Positions 21,497-33,273 of a stretch of DNA of 60,883 nt are shown one piece after another (position 1 is the stretch's first letter; each line of letters opens with the position of its first letter). The DNA lies in NCBI GenBank assembly GCA_016650445.1, contig JAENVS010000049.1, positions 1 through 60,883 on the forward strand, read 5' to 3'. Under the pieces are notes generated by a model. The model made no database searches and was not told where the DNA came from. It saw only the letters and a list, made by a program, of their open reading frames with translations. Source of the DNA: Frankiaceae bacterium (lineage in GTDB: Bacteria; Actinomycetota; Actinomycetes; Mycobacteriales; SCTD01). Position numbers and translations under genes: made by a program.

Positions 21497-22812
21497 GACG
21501 GCTTCTCCTCGGTGATGCAGGGGGTCAGGTCTTCCAGGGGCGGTGTCCACGCCGCGGGGTCGGCGGCTGTCTGCCCACCGGTGCGCAGGTCCTTCACGGT
21601 GCTGTCACCTGGGAACCACACCCACGGGATGCCACGGCGGTCGGCGTGCCGGATCTGCTTGCCGAACTTCGCCGCCGACGGTGCGACCTCCGTCGGGATC
21701 CCGCGTCGCCGCAGCGCGCGCGCCACGTCGTCACTGACGCTGCGGCTCTCCTCGTCGTCGACCGCGACGAGCACCGCCGTCGGCACGCTCCGCGACGAGA
21801 CGACCGAGCCGGTCTTGAGCAAGCGGCCGAGGATGCGCGACACACCGATCGACACCCCCACACCCGGGTACGTCGTCTTCCCGTCGCTGGCGAGGGCGTC
21901 GTACCGCCCGCCGGAGCAGACCGAGCCGAGGTCCTCGTGCCCGGTCATCACCGTCTCGTAGACGGTGCCCGTGTAGTAGTCGAGCCCACGCGCGACCTTG
22001 AGGTCGGCAACGAGCCGGCCCGGTGCGCGGGTGACAGCGGCATCGAGGACCCGGACGAGCTCGTCCACGCCCTCGTCGAGCAGGGGGTCGCGTACGCCGA
22101 GCCCGCGCACGCGGTCGGCGAACGAGGCATCCGGCGTCGTGATCTCGGCCAGCCCGAGGCAGGCGTCGATCGCCGTGGCGGACAGCCCCGTCTCCGCGAG
22201 CTGGGCCCGGACCTTCTCAGGGCCGATCTTGTCCAGCTTGTCGATCGCCCGCAGGACGACGGAGGGGTCGTCCGCGCCGACGGCGCGGTAGAAGCCCTCG
22301 GCGAGCTTGCGGTTGTTGACGTGCATCACCATCGGCGGGAACGGCAGCTGCTCGAACGCCTCGAGCACCACGAGTGGCAGGTCGACCTCGTGGTGGAACG
22401 CGAGCGTGTCGCGGTCGACGACGTCGATGTCGGCCTGCGTGAACTCCCGATAGCGACCGTCCTGCGGTCGCTCACCTCGCCAGACCTTCTGGATCTGATA
22501 GCGGCGGAACGGGAACGCGAGGTGGCCGGCCCGCTCGAGCACGTAGCGGGCGAACGGCACCGTCAGGTCGAAGTGGAGCCCCAGGCCGGCGTCACCGTCC
22601 TCGGCGTGCAGGCGCCGCAGGACGTAGACCTCCTTGTCGATCTCGCCCTTGCGCAGCAGCTGGTCGATCGGCTCGACAGCGCGCGTCTCGAGAGAGGCGA
22701 AGCCGTGCAGCTCATAGACGCGCCGGAGCGTGTCGAGGACGTGCTGCTCGACGATGCGCTCCCCTGGCAACCACTCCGGGAACCCTGACAGCGGGGTAGG
22801 GCGCGCCATCAC
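21493..22812 (-). CDS. hisS: Histidyl-tRNA synthetase
   Basis: The 439-residue class II enzyme charges tRNA-His. Motif 2 ([23 protein letters not shown]), the His-A motif [20 protein letters not shown] and the C-terminal anticodon-binding domain are present. Tandem start codons GTG (22812) and ATG (22809) occur; the ATG overlaps the upstream stop as TGATG, so either could be used. It is coupled to aspS downstream. Confidence 0.97.
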   Translation of the reverse strand: MMARPTPLSGFPEWLPGERIVEQHVLDTLRRVYELHGFASLETRAVEPIDQLLRKGEIDKEVYVLRRLHAEDGDAGLGLHFDLTVPFARYVLERAGHLAFPFRRYQIQKVWRGERPQDGRYREFTQADIDVVDRDTLAFHHEVDLPLVVLEAFEQLPFPPMVMHVNNRKLAEGFYRAVGADDPSVVLRAIDKLDKIGPEKVRAQLAETGLSATAIDACLGLAEITTPDASFADRVRGLGVRDPLLDEGVDELVRVLDAAVTRAPGRLVADLKVARGLDYYTGTVYETVMTGHEDLGSVCSGGRYDALASDGKTTYPGVGVSIGVSRILGRLLKTGSVVSSRSVPTAVLVAVDDEESRSVSDDVARALRRRGIPTEVAPSAAKFGKQIRHADRRGIPWVWFPGDSTVKDLRTGGQTAADPAAWTPPLEDLTPCITEEKPS

Positions 22813-23513
22813 AGCCCGCGCGACGGTGGCGCCATGGCGAGGTCCTGCAGGAACGGGTTGGCGGCCCGCTCCCGGCCAATCGTCGTGCTCGAGCCGTGGC
22901 CGCAGTGGACGACCGTCTCGTCCGGCGCGGTGAGCACCACGCGGGCCAGCGAGTCCTGCATCTGCTCCCAGGAGCCTCCGGGAAGGTCAGTCCGCCCGAT
23001 CGAGCCGGCGAACAGCACGTCACCCGAGAACATCACCGGCGGGGCTGCCTCACCGCCGACGTCGACGCCGGGGGTGCGGAACACGACCGATCCGGGCGTG
23101 TGGCCCGGTGCGAAGTCAACGGCGAACCGCAGACCGGCGAGCTCGAGCGGCTGGGCGGGGTCGAGCAGCACGACATCATCGGGCTCCGTCCACTCGAGCC
23201 GGCCGCCGAACATCGTCCGGCTCTCCGGCGACAGCCCCTTCATGGGGTCGGCGAGCAGCTCACGGTCTCCAGGGTGGATCCAGGCGGAGATGCCCTTGGC
23301 TCCGCAGACCGGGGTGACCGAGAAGGTGTGGTCCAGGTGCCCGTGGGTGAGCAGCACCGCGACCGGACGCAGGTTGTCCTTGCGCAGGACCTCGTCCAGG
23401 GCCGCCTCGACGCCGATCCCGGGGTCGATGACGACGCACTCCTGGCCCGCCGCCGGCGCGACGACCCAGCAGTTCGTGTCGAAGGCGGCCGCCGGGAACC
23501 CGCGGACCAGCAC
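22809..23513 (-). CDS. MBL-fold metallo-hydrolase (glyoxalase II-like)
   Basis: A GTG at 23513 with AAAGGA in front gives 234 residues. The metal motif THGHLDHT and later metal ligands (GHTPGSVVF, and HCGHG near the C-terminus) define a class II glyoxalase-type MBL hydrolase, likely a thioesterase. This gene precedes hisS in many actinobacteria. Physiological substrate unknown. It diverges from the cyclophilin gene, so 23514-23659 should hold two promoters. Confidence 0.92.
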   Translation of the reverse strand: MLVRGFPAAAFDTNCWVVAPAAGQECVVIDPGIGVEAALDEVLRKDNLRPVAVLLTHGHLDHTFSVTPVCGAKGISAWIHPGDRELLADPMKGLSPESRTMFGGRLEWTEPDDVVLLDPAQPLELAGLRFAVDFAPGHTPGSVVFRTPGVDVGGEAAPPVMFSGDVLFAGSIGRTDLPGGSWEQMQDSLARVVLTAPDETVVHCGHGSSTTIGRERAANPFLQDLAMAPPSRGL

Positions 23514-23659
23514 GATCGTCCTTTCACGCAGTTCGGAGCAGTCCGGTTCGACCCTACCGGCGTGGATACGCGCGGCGCGATCGGGATTCTCTAGACTCCC
23601 CGCCAACGCGCCGTGCTGAAGGCCGGGCATCGGCGCCTGACGACCAGGAGGAGCACGCA

Positions 23660-24466
23660 GTGGCGAGCAGCAAGCGGGAGAAGGAGCTCGCCCGGATGCG
23701 GGCCGAGCGACAGGCAGCGCGGCGTGCCGCCGCGGCCGCCCGTCGCCGCCAGAGGAACCTCATCATCGCCAGCGTCATGGGCGTGGCCCTGATCGCGCTC
23801 GGCGCCATCATCCTGGCCAGCAAGCTGGGCGACGGGGGCACCACCAGCATCGATGCCAAGGGCAAGGAGACCCCGTCGGCCACGCCGGCGAAGACGCTCC
23901 CGCCGGGCACCTGCGAGTACAAGGCGGGCAAGCCCGACGCCGCCCGCAAGGTCGAGCTGCCGCCGCCGACCGGTGTGGAGACCAAGCAGGCGTTCACCGC
24001 TCACATCACGACCAACCTCGGCGTGATCGACATCCAGCTCAACAGCGCCGTAGCGCCGTGCACTGCGAACAACTTCCGGTCGCTCGCCCACTTCAAGTAC
24101 TTCGACAAGACGCCGTGCCACCGCCTCACCACGCAGGGCATCTACGTCCTGCAGTGCGGCGATCCCACGGGCAAGGGCACCGGCGGGCCGGGCTACACCT
24201 TCGCGGACGAGAACCTCGAGGACGCGAAGTACCCGAAGGGAACCGTCGCCATGGCCAACTCCGGGCCAGGGACCAACGGCAGCCAGTTCTTCCTGGTCTA
24301 CAAGGAGACCCAGCTCGACCCGAACTACACCCCGTTCGGGACCATCACCAAGGGCCTCGAGATCATCGACAAGGTCGCGGCGGCCGGCTCGGCTCCTACG
24401 GGCGACGGCAAGCCGAAGCTGTCCATCAACATCCTGGGCATCAGGATCGAGCCGACGAAAGCCTGA
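23660..24466 (+). CDS. Membrane-anchored cyclophilin-type peptidyl-prolyl isomerase
   Basis: A GTG start behind AGGAGGAG gives 268 residues. The cytoplasmic N-terminus is very basic, then a membrane helix (about 32-55), a spacer, and a cyclophilin domain (about 110-265) with GGPGYTFADEN, MANSGPGTNGSQFFLVY and FGTITKGLEIIDKV. Catalytic FxxxxR/Q residues are partly visible (HRLT, GSQFF). It should help fold exported proteins on the outer face of the membrane. Confidence 0.93.
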   Translation: MASSKREKELARMRAERQAARRAAAAARRRQRNLIIASVMGVALIALGAIILASKLGDGGTTSIDAKGKETPSATPAKTLPPGTCEYKAGKPDAARKVELPPPTGVETKQAFTAHITTNLGVIDIQLNSAVAPCTANNFRSLAHFKYFDKTPCHRLTTQGIYVLQCGDPTGKGTGGPGYTFADENLEDAKYPKGTVAMANSGPGTNGSQFFLVYKETQLDPNYTPFGTITKGLEIIDKVAAAGSAPTGDGKPKLSINILGIRIEPTKA

Positions 24467-24476
24467 CCCCCCGTAA

Positions 24477-24592
24477 GCGACGCGGTTGCGGAGCCGCGGA
24501 GCGAGGCCCCCGAGCTTTGCGCGACGCGGTTGCGGAGCCGCGGAGCGAGGCCCCCGAGCGCAGCGAGGGGCGCCTCGCGATGCGGCGTAGCA
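24477..24592. repeat. Two 39-bp direct repeats plus hairpin between convergent genes
   Basis: A 39-nt unit starting GCGACGCGGTTGCGGAGCCG occurs at 24477-24515 and again, identical, at 24521-24559 (period 44). The unit contains a short palindrome (CGGTTGCGGAGCCG). The second copy runs into CCCCGAGCGCAGCGAGGGG and CGCCTCGCG, which can fold back on GCGAGGC. The stretch separates the cyclophilin gene and relA, which converge, so a two-way terminator or a dispersed intergenic repeat is likely. Confidence 0.75.
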
Positions 24593-24611
24593 GAGCTTGG
24601 AGCGCAGAAAC

Positions 24612-27062
24612 TCAGCTGGTGACGCGGTAGGCGTCGTAGACGCCTTCGACCGTGCGGACCTGGGCGAGCAGGTGCCCGAGGTGCTTGGGGTCGGCCATCT
24701 CGAACGAGAACCGCGACACCGCCACGCGGTCACGCGTCGTCGTCACCGTGGCCGACAAGATGCTCACGTGCGCGTCGGACAGGACGCGGGTCACGTCCGA
24801 CAGCAAGCGGGTGCGGTCGAGTGCCTCGACCTGGATGTTGACCAGGAACAGCGAGCCGGCCGTGGGCGCCCACTCCACCTCGACGACCCGGTCCTTCTCG
24901 GCCATCAGCGGGCCGGCGTTGACGCAGTCGCCCCGGTGTACCGACACCCCGCGGCCCCGCGTGACGAACCCGACGACCTCGTCACCCGGCACCGGCGTGC
25001 AGCACCGAGCCAGCTTCACCCAGACGTCGGAGACGTCCTTGACGACGATGCCCGGGTCGGTCGCAGGCCGGGTCCGGCGAACCGGCCTCGTCGGTACGGC
25101 GGTCTCCGCGAGGTCCTCGGCGGCGCCTTCGGACCCGCCCATCGCCTGCATGACCCGCTGGACGATCGTCTGCGCGGAGATGCGGCCCTCGCCGACTTCG
25201 GCGTACAGGGCAGTGATGTCAGCGAGCCGCATCTCCTTGGAGAGCGTCAGCAGCGCCTCGCCGCCGAGCAGCCGCTGGAGCGGCAGGCCCTGCTTGCGCA
25301 TCGCCCGCCCGATGGCCTCCTTGCCGAGCTCGACGGCGTCCTCGCGGCGCTCCTTGGCGAACCACTGCCTGATCTTGTTGCGGGCGCGCGGGCTCTTGAC
25401 GAACTGCAGCCAGTCCTGGGACGGGTGCGCCGACTCGGTCTTGGACGTGAAGACCTCGACGACGTCGCCGTTCTCGAGCGTCGACTCGAGCGGCACCAGC
25501 CGGCCGTTGACGCGCGCGCCGATGCAGCGATGCCCGACCTCGGTGTGCACGGCGTAGGCGAAGTCGACCGGCGTGGACCCGGCCGGCAGCGACATCACAT
25601 CGCCCTTGGGCGTGAAGACGAACACCTCGGTCTGGTGCAGGTCGAAGCGCAGCGAGTCGAGGAACTCCCCCGGGTCGGCCGACTCCTTCTGCCAGTCGAG
25701 CAGCTGACGCAGCCAGCTCATGTCGTCGCCCTTGACGGGACCCTGCGACGTCGGCGACTCCTTGTACTTCCAGTGCGCCGCGATGCCGTACTCCGCGCGC
25801 TTGTGCATCTCCGCCGTACGGATCTGCATCTCCACCGGCTTGCCCTCGGGCCCGATGACCGTGGTGTGCAGCGACTGGTACATGTTGAACTTGGGCATCG
25901 CGATGTAGTCCTTGAACCGGCCGGGGACCGGTGACCACAGGGCGTGGATCGTGCCGAGTGCGGCGTAGCAGTCGCGCACCGAGTCGACGGTCACGCGGAT
26001 GCCGACCAGGTCGTAGATGTCGGCGAAGTCGCGGCCGCGCACGATCATCTTCTGGTAGATCGAGTAGTAGTGCTTGGGCCGCCCGGTCACGGTCGCCTTG
26101 ATCTTCGCGGCGCTCAGGTCGGCGGAGACCTTCTCGCTGACCTGAGCCAGGTGCGTGTCGCGGGACGGCGCGCGGTCGGCCACCAGGCGCACGATCTCGT
26201 CGTACCGCTTGGGGTAGAGGGTCGCGAAGGCGAGGTCCTCGAGCTCCCACTTGATGGTGTTCATGCCCAGGCGGTGGGCCAGCGGTGCGAAGATCTCGAG
26301 GGTCGTGGTGGCGGTGCGCTCCTGCTTCTCCTGGGGCATGTAGCCGAGGGTGCGCATGTTGTGCAGCCGGTCGGCGAGCTTGATGACGAGCACCCGCGGG
26401 TCGCGGGCCATGGCGACGACCATCTTGCGGATCGTCTCGGCCTCGGCGGCGTCGCCGTACTTGATCTTGTCGAGCTTCGTCACGCCGTCGACGAGGTGCT
26501 CCACGTCCTCACCGAAGTCGCGGCGTACGTCGACGAGGGTGTACGGCGTGTCCTCCACCGTGTCGTGCAGCAGCGCCGCGACGAGCGTCGTCGTGTCCAT
26601 GCCGAGCTCGGCCAGGATGCTCGCGACCTCGAGCGGGTGCGTGATGTAGGGGTCGCCGCTGCGCCGCTTCTGGTCGCCGTGCGCCTGCTCCGCCGTCTCG
26701 TAGGCCTTCTGCACGATCCGCAGGTCGGCCTTCGGATGGGCCGCGCGGATGGTGCGCGCGAGCGGCTCGAGCACGGCCGGCATGGCACCCGGCTTGGTGG
26801 CCGTCAGCCGGGCCAGGCGGGCCCGGACCCGACGGCCAGAGGGCGGAGCCGCGGTCTCGGTGGGCAGCGGTGTGCGGCTCATCGGCTCGTCGGGGACGCC
26901 GGTGGTGCGCGGCGCGGCGTGCTCGACGTCGTGCTCCAGGTCAGGCGCAACCGGGGCATCACGAACGTCCTCGGGGCGTGTGCCAGCGGCGGCGGGTGCA
27001 GGGGGCACTGATGCCTGCACGCTGCCGGCGACTGCTACGACCGGAGTGACGTCTGAGGCCAC
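24612..27062 (-). CDS. relA: Bifunctional (p)ppGpp synthetase/hydrolase RelA/SpoT (Rel)
   Basis: The 816-residue protein has the full Rel layout: Ala-rich N-terminus (1-75), HD hydrolase domain ([25 protein letters not shown]), synthetase domain ([29 protein letters not shown]), TGS ([20 protein letters not shown]), conserved Cys/RIS region ([21 protein letters not shown]) and an ACT domain. It makes and degrades the stringent-response alarmone at the ribosome. The N-terminal tail is longer than usual. It is preceded by apt. Confidence 0.97.
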   Translation of the reverse strand: MASDVTPVVAVAGSVQASVPPAPAAAGTRPEDVRDAPVAPDLEHDVEHAAPRTTGVPDEPMSRTPLPTETAAPPSGRRVRARLARLTATKPGAMPAVLEPLARTIRAAHPKADLRIVQKAYETAEQAHGDQKRRSGDPYITHPLEVASILAELGMDTTTLVAALLHDTVEDTPYTLVDVRRDFGEDVEHLVDGVTKLDKIKYGDAAEAETIRKMVVAMARDPRVLVIKLADRLHNMRTLGYMPQEKQERTATTTLEIFAPLAHRLGMNTIKWELEDLAFATLYPKRYDEIVRLVADRAPSRDTHLAQVSEKVSADLSAAKIKATVTGRPKHYYSIYQKMIVRGRDFADIYDLVGIRVTVDSVRDCYAALGTIHALWSPVPGRFKDYIAMPKFNMYQSLHTTVIGPEGKPVEMQIRTAEMHKRAEYGIAAHWKYKESPTSQGPVKGDDMSWLRQLLDWQKESADPGEFLDSLRFDLHQTEVFVFTPKGDVMSLPAGSTPVDFAYAVHTEVGHRCIGARVNGRLVPLESTLENGDVVEVFTSKTESAHPSQDWLQFVKSPRARNKIRQWFAKERREDAVELGKEAIGRAMRKQGLPLQRLLGGEALLTLSKEMRLADITALYAEVGEGRISAQTIVQRVMQAMGGSEGAAEDLAETAVPTRPVRRTRPATDPGIVVKDVSDVWVKLARCCTPVPGDEVVGFVTRGRGVSVHRGDCVNAGPLMAEKDRVVEVEWAPTAGSLFLVNIQVEALDRTRLLSDVTRVLSDAHVSILSATVTTTRDRVAVSRFSFEMADPKHLGHLLAQVRTVEGVYDAYRVTS

Positions 27063-27113
27063 GGGCGGCTCCTCGGGGAAGACGAGACCCCAGTGTAGGA
27101 GCCGGACCCTGCC

Positions 27114-27686
27114 TCAGTACGTGAGGAGGGCGTGTACGTCGACACCCGGCTGCGCCACCGTGAACGCCTGCCGCCCGGCGAGGAACTCCAGCTCGAGCAG
27201 GACCGACAGCCCCACCAGGTCCGCGCCGGCAGCGGCGACGAGGCGAGCGGCGGCCGCCGCCGTCCCACCGGTGGCGAGCACGTCGTCGACGATCAGCACG
27301 CGATCGCCGGGCTCGAACGCGTCCTGGTGCACCTGCAGCACGTTGGTGCCGTACTCGAGGTCGTACTCCTCCTCGTGGGTGGCCAGCGGCAGCTTGCCCT
27401 GCTTGCGCACGGGCACGAAGCCGGCCCCGAAGTGGTAAGCCACCGGCGCGGCCAGGATGAAGCCGCGCGCCTCGACGCCCACGACCTTGTCGACCGTGCC
27501 GCTGCCATCAGGCCCTCGCCAGTGCGCGATGATCGCGTCGACGGCGCCGGCGAAGGCGACGTGGTCGGCGAGCAGCGGCGAGATGTCCTTGAACACCACG
27601 CCGGGCAGCGGGAAGTCCGGGACGTCGACGATCCGCGAGCGCAGCAGCGCGTCGAGGTCGACCGGGCCGCGCACCCGGGCGGGCAC
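27114..27686 (-). CDS. apt: Adenine phosphoribosyltransferase
   Basis: The GTG at 27686 shares its G with the secF stop (TAGTG) and gives 190 residues. The PRPP-binding motif VLIVDDVLATGGTAAA and the N-terminal FPLPGVVFKDISPLL define Apt, which salvages adenine to AMP. The same frame is open far upstream inside secF and secD, but that part has no homology and reads through genes in another frame. Confidence 0.95.
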   Translation of the reverse strand: MPARVRGPVDLDALLRSRIVDVPDFPLPGVVFKDISPLLADHVAFAGAVDAIIAHWRGPDGSGTVDKVVGVEARGFILAAPVAYHFGAGFVPVRKQGKLPLATHEEEYDLEYGTNVLQVHQDAFEPGDRVLIVDDVLATGGTAAAAARLVAAAGADLVGLSVLLELEFLAGRQAFTVAQPGVDVHALLTY

Positions 27687-28882
27687 TAGCGCCGCTTCTT
27701 GCCCGACGGCCGGCCGCCCTTGCTCTTCTTCTTCTTCGACGAGGAGCCGCCCGGCCGTCGGCCGGCGGCTCCCGTCGGAGCCTTGGCAGGTGCGCCGGCA
27801 GGAGCGGCAGGTGCCGCGTCCTCCACGGCCACGGTCTCGGCGGTGACGGGGTGCGGTGTGCCTGCCGCGCGGGCAGCCACGCGCTGCTGGAACTTCGACC
27901 CGGCCTTGGGTGTCGTGCCCGAACGCCGGGCGAGCACCCGCTGCTGCAGTGCTTTGTACTGCGGCTCGCGCTCCTTGAGGTCGGCGAGCAGTGGCGTCGC
28001 CAGGAACAGCGAGGAGTAGGCGCCGGAGGCCAGACCCACGAACAGTGCCAAGGCGAGGTCCTTGAGGGTGCCGGCGCCGAGCAGGAACGCACCGACGAAC
28101 AGCAGCCCCGACACCGGCAGCAGCGCGATCAGCGAGGTGTTGATCGAGCGCATGAAGGTCTGGTTGACGGCCAGCTCGGCCGCCTCGCTGTAGGTCTGCG
28201 TCGACCTGCCGGCCAGCCCGCGGGTGTTCTCCTCGACCTTGTCGAACACGACGATCGTGTCGTAGAGGGAATAGCCGAGGACGGTCAGCAGCGCGATGAC
28301 GGTGGCGGGTGTGACGACGAACTGCGTGATCGAGTAGATGCCCGCCGTCAGGATCAGGTCGTGGATGAGCGCGATGATCGCGGCGATCGCCATCTTCGGC
28401 TCGAACCGGATCGAGATGTAGATGATGACGGCGATCAGGAAGAGCACCAGGCCCTGCAGGGCCTTGTTGGTGACCTGCTTGCCCCACGAGGCGCCGACGT
28501 TGGACTCGCCGATCTGGTCGGTCGCGACGTCGAACGCCTTGCTGATCCCCTCGACGACCTTGGTGATCTCGTCCTCGGTCAGCGGGCCGGTGGTGACGCG
28601 CATGTCCTCGCCGCCACTGGCGCGACCCACCGTCTGAACGGTGGGGTCGTGTACGCCGAGGCCTTCGATGACCCCGCGGGCGTCGGCGACGGAGACATCG
28701 CTCTTGTTCGGCCACTGGAAGCTGGCCCCGCCCTTGAACTCCTCGCCGACGTTGAACTGGCGGAAGGCCATGCTCGCGAGGCAGATCACGACGAACGCCA
28801 GCGAGATGATGTAGAAGGTCTTGCGCCGCTGGATCAGCGGGAACGTCGTCTCGCCGCGGTAGAGCCGGGATGCGAGCCCCAT
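27686..28882 (-). CDS. secF: Protein translocase subunit SecF
   Basis: The 398-residue protein has six membrane helices: one near 30-50, then five after the periplasmic domain, with TVIALLTVLGYSLYDTIVVFD, the SecF/RND signature. The periplasmic domain spans about 50-160. The last 70 residues are an Ala/Pro then Lys-rich cytoplasmic tail. SecF works with SecD and YajC on the SecYEG channel, using proton flow to pull out substrates. It begins 2 bp after the secD stop. Confidence 0.96.
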   Translation of the reverse strand: MGLASRLYRGETTFPLIQRRKTFYIISLAFVVICLASMAFRQFNVGEEFKGGASFQWPNKSDVSVADARGVIEGLGVHDPTVQTVGRASGGEDMRVTTGPLTEDEITKVVEGISKAFDVATDQIGESNVGASWGKQVTNKALQGLVLFLIAVIIYISIRFEPKMAIAAIIALIHDLILTAGIYSITQFVVTPATVIALLTVLGYSLYDTIVVFDKVEENTRGLAGRSTQTYSEAAELAVNQTFMRSINTSLIALLPVSGLLFVGAFLLGAGTLKDLALALFVGLASGAYSSLFLATPLLADLKEREPQYKALQQRVLARRSGTTPKAGSKFQQRVAARAAGTPHPVTAETVAVEDAAPAAPAGAPAKAPTGAAGRRPGGSSSKKKKSKGGRPSGKKRR

Positions 28883-28884
28883 CG

Positions 28885-30603
28885 TCAGGCCTCCGAAGTA
28901 GGTACAGCGGGGGTGGTTGTCGTGGTGCTGCGGCGGCCGCCCGGGCCGGCGGCCGGGGCATCGACGTTAGGGCCGTAGAACCCGGTGAACTTGTGGTTGC
29001 TGAACCAGCGGAAGTGCGACAACCACGACACGAGCGGTCGCGTGAACAGGAAGACCACGACGACGTCGAGCAGCGTCGACAGGCCGAGGGTGAAGGCGAA
29101 GCCGCGCACCCCACCGACCGAGACGAAGTACAGGATGATCGCGCCGAGGAAGGACACCGTGTCGGCGGACAGGATCGTGCGCCGCGCCCGGACCCACGCG
29201 CGGTCGACGGCGCTCCTCGGTGTTCGTCCTTCCTTGATCTCGTCTTTCAGTCGTTCGAAGAACACGACGAAGGAGTCGGCCGTGATGCCGACGGCGACGA
29301 TGAAGCCGGCGATGCCGGACAGCGACAGCGCGAATCCGATCTGCTTGCCGAGCAGGGCGACGCAGGCGTAGACGAGCAGGCCGGACATCAGCAGGCTGGC
29401 GATCGTCACGAAGCCGAGCATCCGGTAGTACAGCAGCGAGTAGATGACGACGGCGATCAGGCCGAGCCCGCCGGCGAGCAGACCGGCCTCCAGCTGGTCC
29501 TTGCCCAGGGTCGGGCTGACAACTTGCACCTCACCGGGCGTGAACGACAGCGGCAGCGCACCGAACTTGAGGGTGTTGGCCAGGCTGGCGGAGGAGTCCT
29601 TGTTGAAGCTGCCGCTGATCTGCGCGTCGCTGTCGATGCGCTCGTTGATGCTCGGCGCCGAGATCACGACGGCGTCCAGCACGATCGCCACCCGCTTGCC
29701 CACCGTCGCCGCGGTCAGGTCGGTGAACTTGTTCTGACCCTTGCCCGTGAAGCTGACGATGACCTGCCACTCGCCCAGCTGCTGGTCGCGCTGCGCGCTG
29801 GCGCTCTTGACGTCGGTGCCGACGACCTTGGCGACGTCGAGGTGGAACTTCTCGCTGCCGTCCTCCGAGCAGGCGATGATCGGCTCGTCGGGGTTGTCGT
29901 CGGAGGCTCCGCGGCGGGCCTCGTCGCCGCTGCAGTCGAGCGCGGCGAGCGCCTCCGGGCTGTAGGCCATCCCGGTGTGCACGCCGCCGTCCTGCGGGGC
30001 AGCGCTGCCGGAGACCGTCGGACTCGGCGTGCCGGCCGGCTTGGCCGTGGCCGTCGGCGACGGAGTGGGGGTCGACGCGGCCAGCAGGCCCGACGACAGG
30101 ACGCGGCCGCTCGCGGTCTTCGACGGCACCGGCGCCGCACTGGCAGCGGGCTTGGCGGACGGGTTGAGCGTGGTGGTCACCGAGGGCGCGGAGTCCTGCG
30201 GTGACGCGGTGACCGCGCCGCCGCCCGGCAGCGCCTGCAGGACCTCGCGGAAGCGCAGCTGCGCGGTGGTGGCGAGGTTCTTGATGGAGTCGCGGTTGCC
30301 GCCGGGGAGCGAGACGACGATGTTGCTGCCCTGCGTGACGACCTCGGCCTCGGCCACACCGGCGCCGTTGACGCGCCGGTTGAGGATCTCCACAGCCGTG
30401 TTGAGCTGCCCGGTCTTGGGCGTGGTCTTGGGCTGAAGGATGACGCTGGCGCCGCCCTGCAGGTCCAGCCCGAGCTTCGGGGTCAGCGGCGAGTTGCCCG
30501 GGCCGGCGAGCGCCACGCCCGTGTAGAGGAGCACGAGGATCGCGGCGAGGATGCCGAGATAGCGGCCAACGTGCAGGCCTCGGGAAGCGCCGGGTCGTGC
30601 CAC
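28885..30603 (-). CDS. secD: Protein translocase subunit SecD with Ser/Pro/Thr-rich insert
   Basis: The 572-residue protein starts at a GTG behind GGAGATCC. A first membrane helix is followed by the P1 head (LGLDLQGGASVIL), a low-complexity Ser/Pro/Thr/Ala stretch at about 115-190 absent from many SecD proteins, the region KFGALPLSF, and five C-terminal helices with FIVAVGITADSFVVFFERLKDE. It forms a complex with SecF. The insert is typical of actinobacterial SecD proteins but is long here. Confidence 0.96.
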   Translation of the reverse strand: MARPGASRGLHVGRYLGILAAILVLLYTGVALAGPGNSPLTPKLGLDLQGGASVILQPKTTPKTGQLNTAVEILNRRVNGAGVAEAEVVTQGSNIVVSLPGGNRDSIKNLATTAQLRFREVLQALPGGGAVTASPQDSAPSVTTTLNPSAKPAASAAPVPSKTASGRVLSSGLLAASTPTPSPTATAKPAGTPSPTVSGSAAPQDGGVHTGMAYSPEALAALDCSGDEARRGASDDNPDEPIIACSEDGSEKFHLDVAKVVGTDVKSASAQRDQQLGEWQVIVSFTGKGQNKFTDLTAATVGKRVAIVLDAVVISAPSINERIDSDAQISGSFNKDSSASLANTLKFGALPLSFTPGEVQVVSPTLGKDQLEAGLLAGGLGLIAVVIYSLLYYRMLGFVTIASLLMSGLLVYACVALLGKQIGFALSLSGIAGFIVAVGITADSFVVFFERLKDEIKEGRTPRSAVDRAWVRARRTILSADTVSFLGAIILYFVSVGGVRGFAFTLGLSTLLDVVVVFLFTRPLVSWLSHFRWFSNHKFTGFYGPNVDAPAAGPGGRRSTTTTTPAVPTSEA

Positions 30604-30705
30604 GGGGAGGGATCTCCTGTCTCGGCCGGCACCCGGGCGCGGGTGCGCGGTACGTCCTGCGGATGGGTCAGGGGAGGTGGTGCGTCGGGGACGAGTATCC
30701 CCTTG

Positions 30706-31014
30706 TCACGCAGCCGGGGGTGCACCCCGCTGCGCGGAGGCCGGCTCGTCGGTGCTGTCGCGCACACCGACGACGGCCTGCTTCGCGAACCGGGCCTGCA
30801 CACCCGGCGCGATCTCGAGCAGGAGCGTGTCGTCCTCCACCGCGGCGACGGTGGCGTGCAGACCGGCCGTCGTGATCACCCGACTGCCGACGTGGACAGC
30901 GTCGCGGACCTCCTGGAGCGCCTTCGCGCGACGGCGCTGGGGCCGCACGAGCAGGAGCCAACCCGCAACGCCGAGAAGCACGAAGAAGATCAGCTGCTCC
31001 GCGGCCGGGCCCAT
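30706..31014 (-). CDS. yajC: Preprotein translocase subunit YajC
   Basis: The 102-residue protein has one N-terminal membrane helix, then the YajC core (RPQRRRAKALQEVRDAVHVG, SRVITTAGLHATVAAV). YajC associates with SecDF. About 100 bp separates it from secD; the gap shows no convincing terminator. Confidence 0.93.
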   Translation of the reverse strand: MGPAAEQLIFFVLLGVAGWLLLVRPQRRRAKALQEVRDAVHVGSRVITTAGLHATVAAVEDDTLLLEIAPGVQARFAKQAVVGVRDSTDEPASAQRGAPPAA

Positions 31015-31107
31015 GGCAGAGGTTCCTTTCGGGACGAGAGGGGACGGACCGGGAGAGCATAGTGACCGCCCGCCCGCCCAACGGCGTACGCGCCTGGTGG
31101 GTTCCGC

Positions 31108-32150
<1,043 letters not shown>

Positions 32151-32154
<4 letters not shown>

Positions 32155-32747
32155 CGACCGCGCCCGAGCATGGCCAGGCCCTCGCGCAGCAGGTCGGGTA
32201 CGTCGGCGTCGGCTGCGGTCGGGTGCGTCTCCGCGAGCCGTACGACGGCCTCGTCGGCCTGCGAGGAGGGGAACCCGAGGCCCACGAGGGCCTGCGACAG
32301 CGTGTCGCGCCAGCCGGGCTGCGCCGACACGGGCGCTACCGGCGTGGTGCCGACGACCTTGTCCTTGAGCTCGAGCACCATGCGCTGCGCGCCCTTGCGG
32401 CCGATCCCGGGCACGAGCGTCAGTGCCTGCAGGTCCTCGGTGAGCAGCGCCCGCCGGACGGTGTCGGGCGTGTGCACGGTCAGCACCGCCTGCGCGAGGC
32501 GAGGCCCGACACCCGACGCCGTCTGCAGCAGCTCGAACAGCACGCGCTCCTCGTCGTCGGCGAAGCCGTAGAGCGTCAGGCTGTCCTCGCGCACGACGAG
32601 GCTGGTGGCGAGGACGGCCTCGTCGCCGATGCGGAGATGGGCCCGCGTGCCGGGCGTCGTCTGCAGAGCCAGGCCGACGCCACCGACCCGGACGACGACG
32701 CCGTCAGCGTGCAGCGCGGTGACGGTGCCTGCGACGCTCGCGATCAC
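32151..32747 (-). CDS. ruvA: Holliday junction-binding protein RuvA
   Basis: The 198-residue protein has an N-terminal OB fold ([19 protein letters not shown]), two helix-hairpin-helix motifs ([11 protein letters not shown] and [12 protein letters not shown]) and a C-terminal RuvB-binding domain ([19 protein letters not shown]). It targets RuvB to four-way junctions. The start is a GTG. Confidence 0.96.
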
Positions 32748-32766
32748 GGTTGCCTCATCTCTGCGC

Positions 32767-33273
32767 TCATCGCTGGGCCGCCAGGGCGGCGAGCCTGGCT
32801 TGGGCGGGGGCTCGCCACAGGTGACAGATGGCTAGGGCCAGCGCGTCGGCGGCGTCGGCGGGCCGCGGCGGCCCATCCAGGCGCAGCAGGCGGGCGACCA
32901 TGAGCCCGACCTGCGCCTTGTCGGCCCGACCCGAGCCGGTGACGGCGGCCTTGACCTCGGACGGTGTGTGCAGGACGACGGGGAGCCCCCGGCGGGCCGC
33001 GCACACGACGGCGACCGCACCGGCCTGCGCGGTGCCCATCACGGTGCGGACGTTGGCCTGGCTGAAGACCCGCTCCACGGCCACCGCGTCGGGACGGTGC
33101 TCGTCGAGCCAGGACTCGAAGGCGACCTCCAGCGCGACGAGCCGCAGCCCGAGTGACGCGTCGGTGGGCGTCGTGACGACACCCACGGCGACGAGCGTGG
33201 CCCGGCCGGGAGATCCCTCCACGACGCCGAGGCCGCACCGGGTCAGCCCGGGGTCGACTCCCAGCACACGCAC
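32767..33273 (-). CDS. ruvC: Crossover junction endonuclease RuvC
   Basis: The 168-residue RNase H-fold resolvase has the first catalytic Asp in [12 protein letters not shown], Glu in AVERVF, and two Asp in the C-terminal helix region ([14 protein letters not shown]). It cuts Holliday junctions moved by RuvAB. The start is a GTG; the divergent HATPase gene starts 150 bp away. Confidence 0.96.
   Translation of the reverse strand: MRVLGVDPGLTRCGLGVVEGSPGRATLVAVGVVTTPTDASLGLRLVALEVAFESWLDEHRPDAVAVERVFSQANVRTVMGTAQAGAVAVVCAARRGLPVVLHTPSEVKAAVTGSGRADKAQVGLMVARLLRLDGPPRPADAADALALAICHLWRAPAQARLAALAAQR

Noticed and set aside
24477..24592. Possible CRISPR array
   Set aside because: Only two copies, 5-nt spacer, no cas genes; intergenic repeat or terminator is the better reading.
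27114..29114. N-terminal extension of apt to 666 residues
   Set aside because: The extra part reads secF and secD out of frame; the GTG at 27686 overlaps the secF stop and gives a standard Apt.
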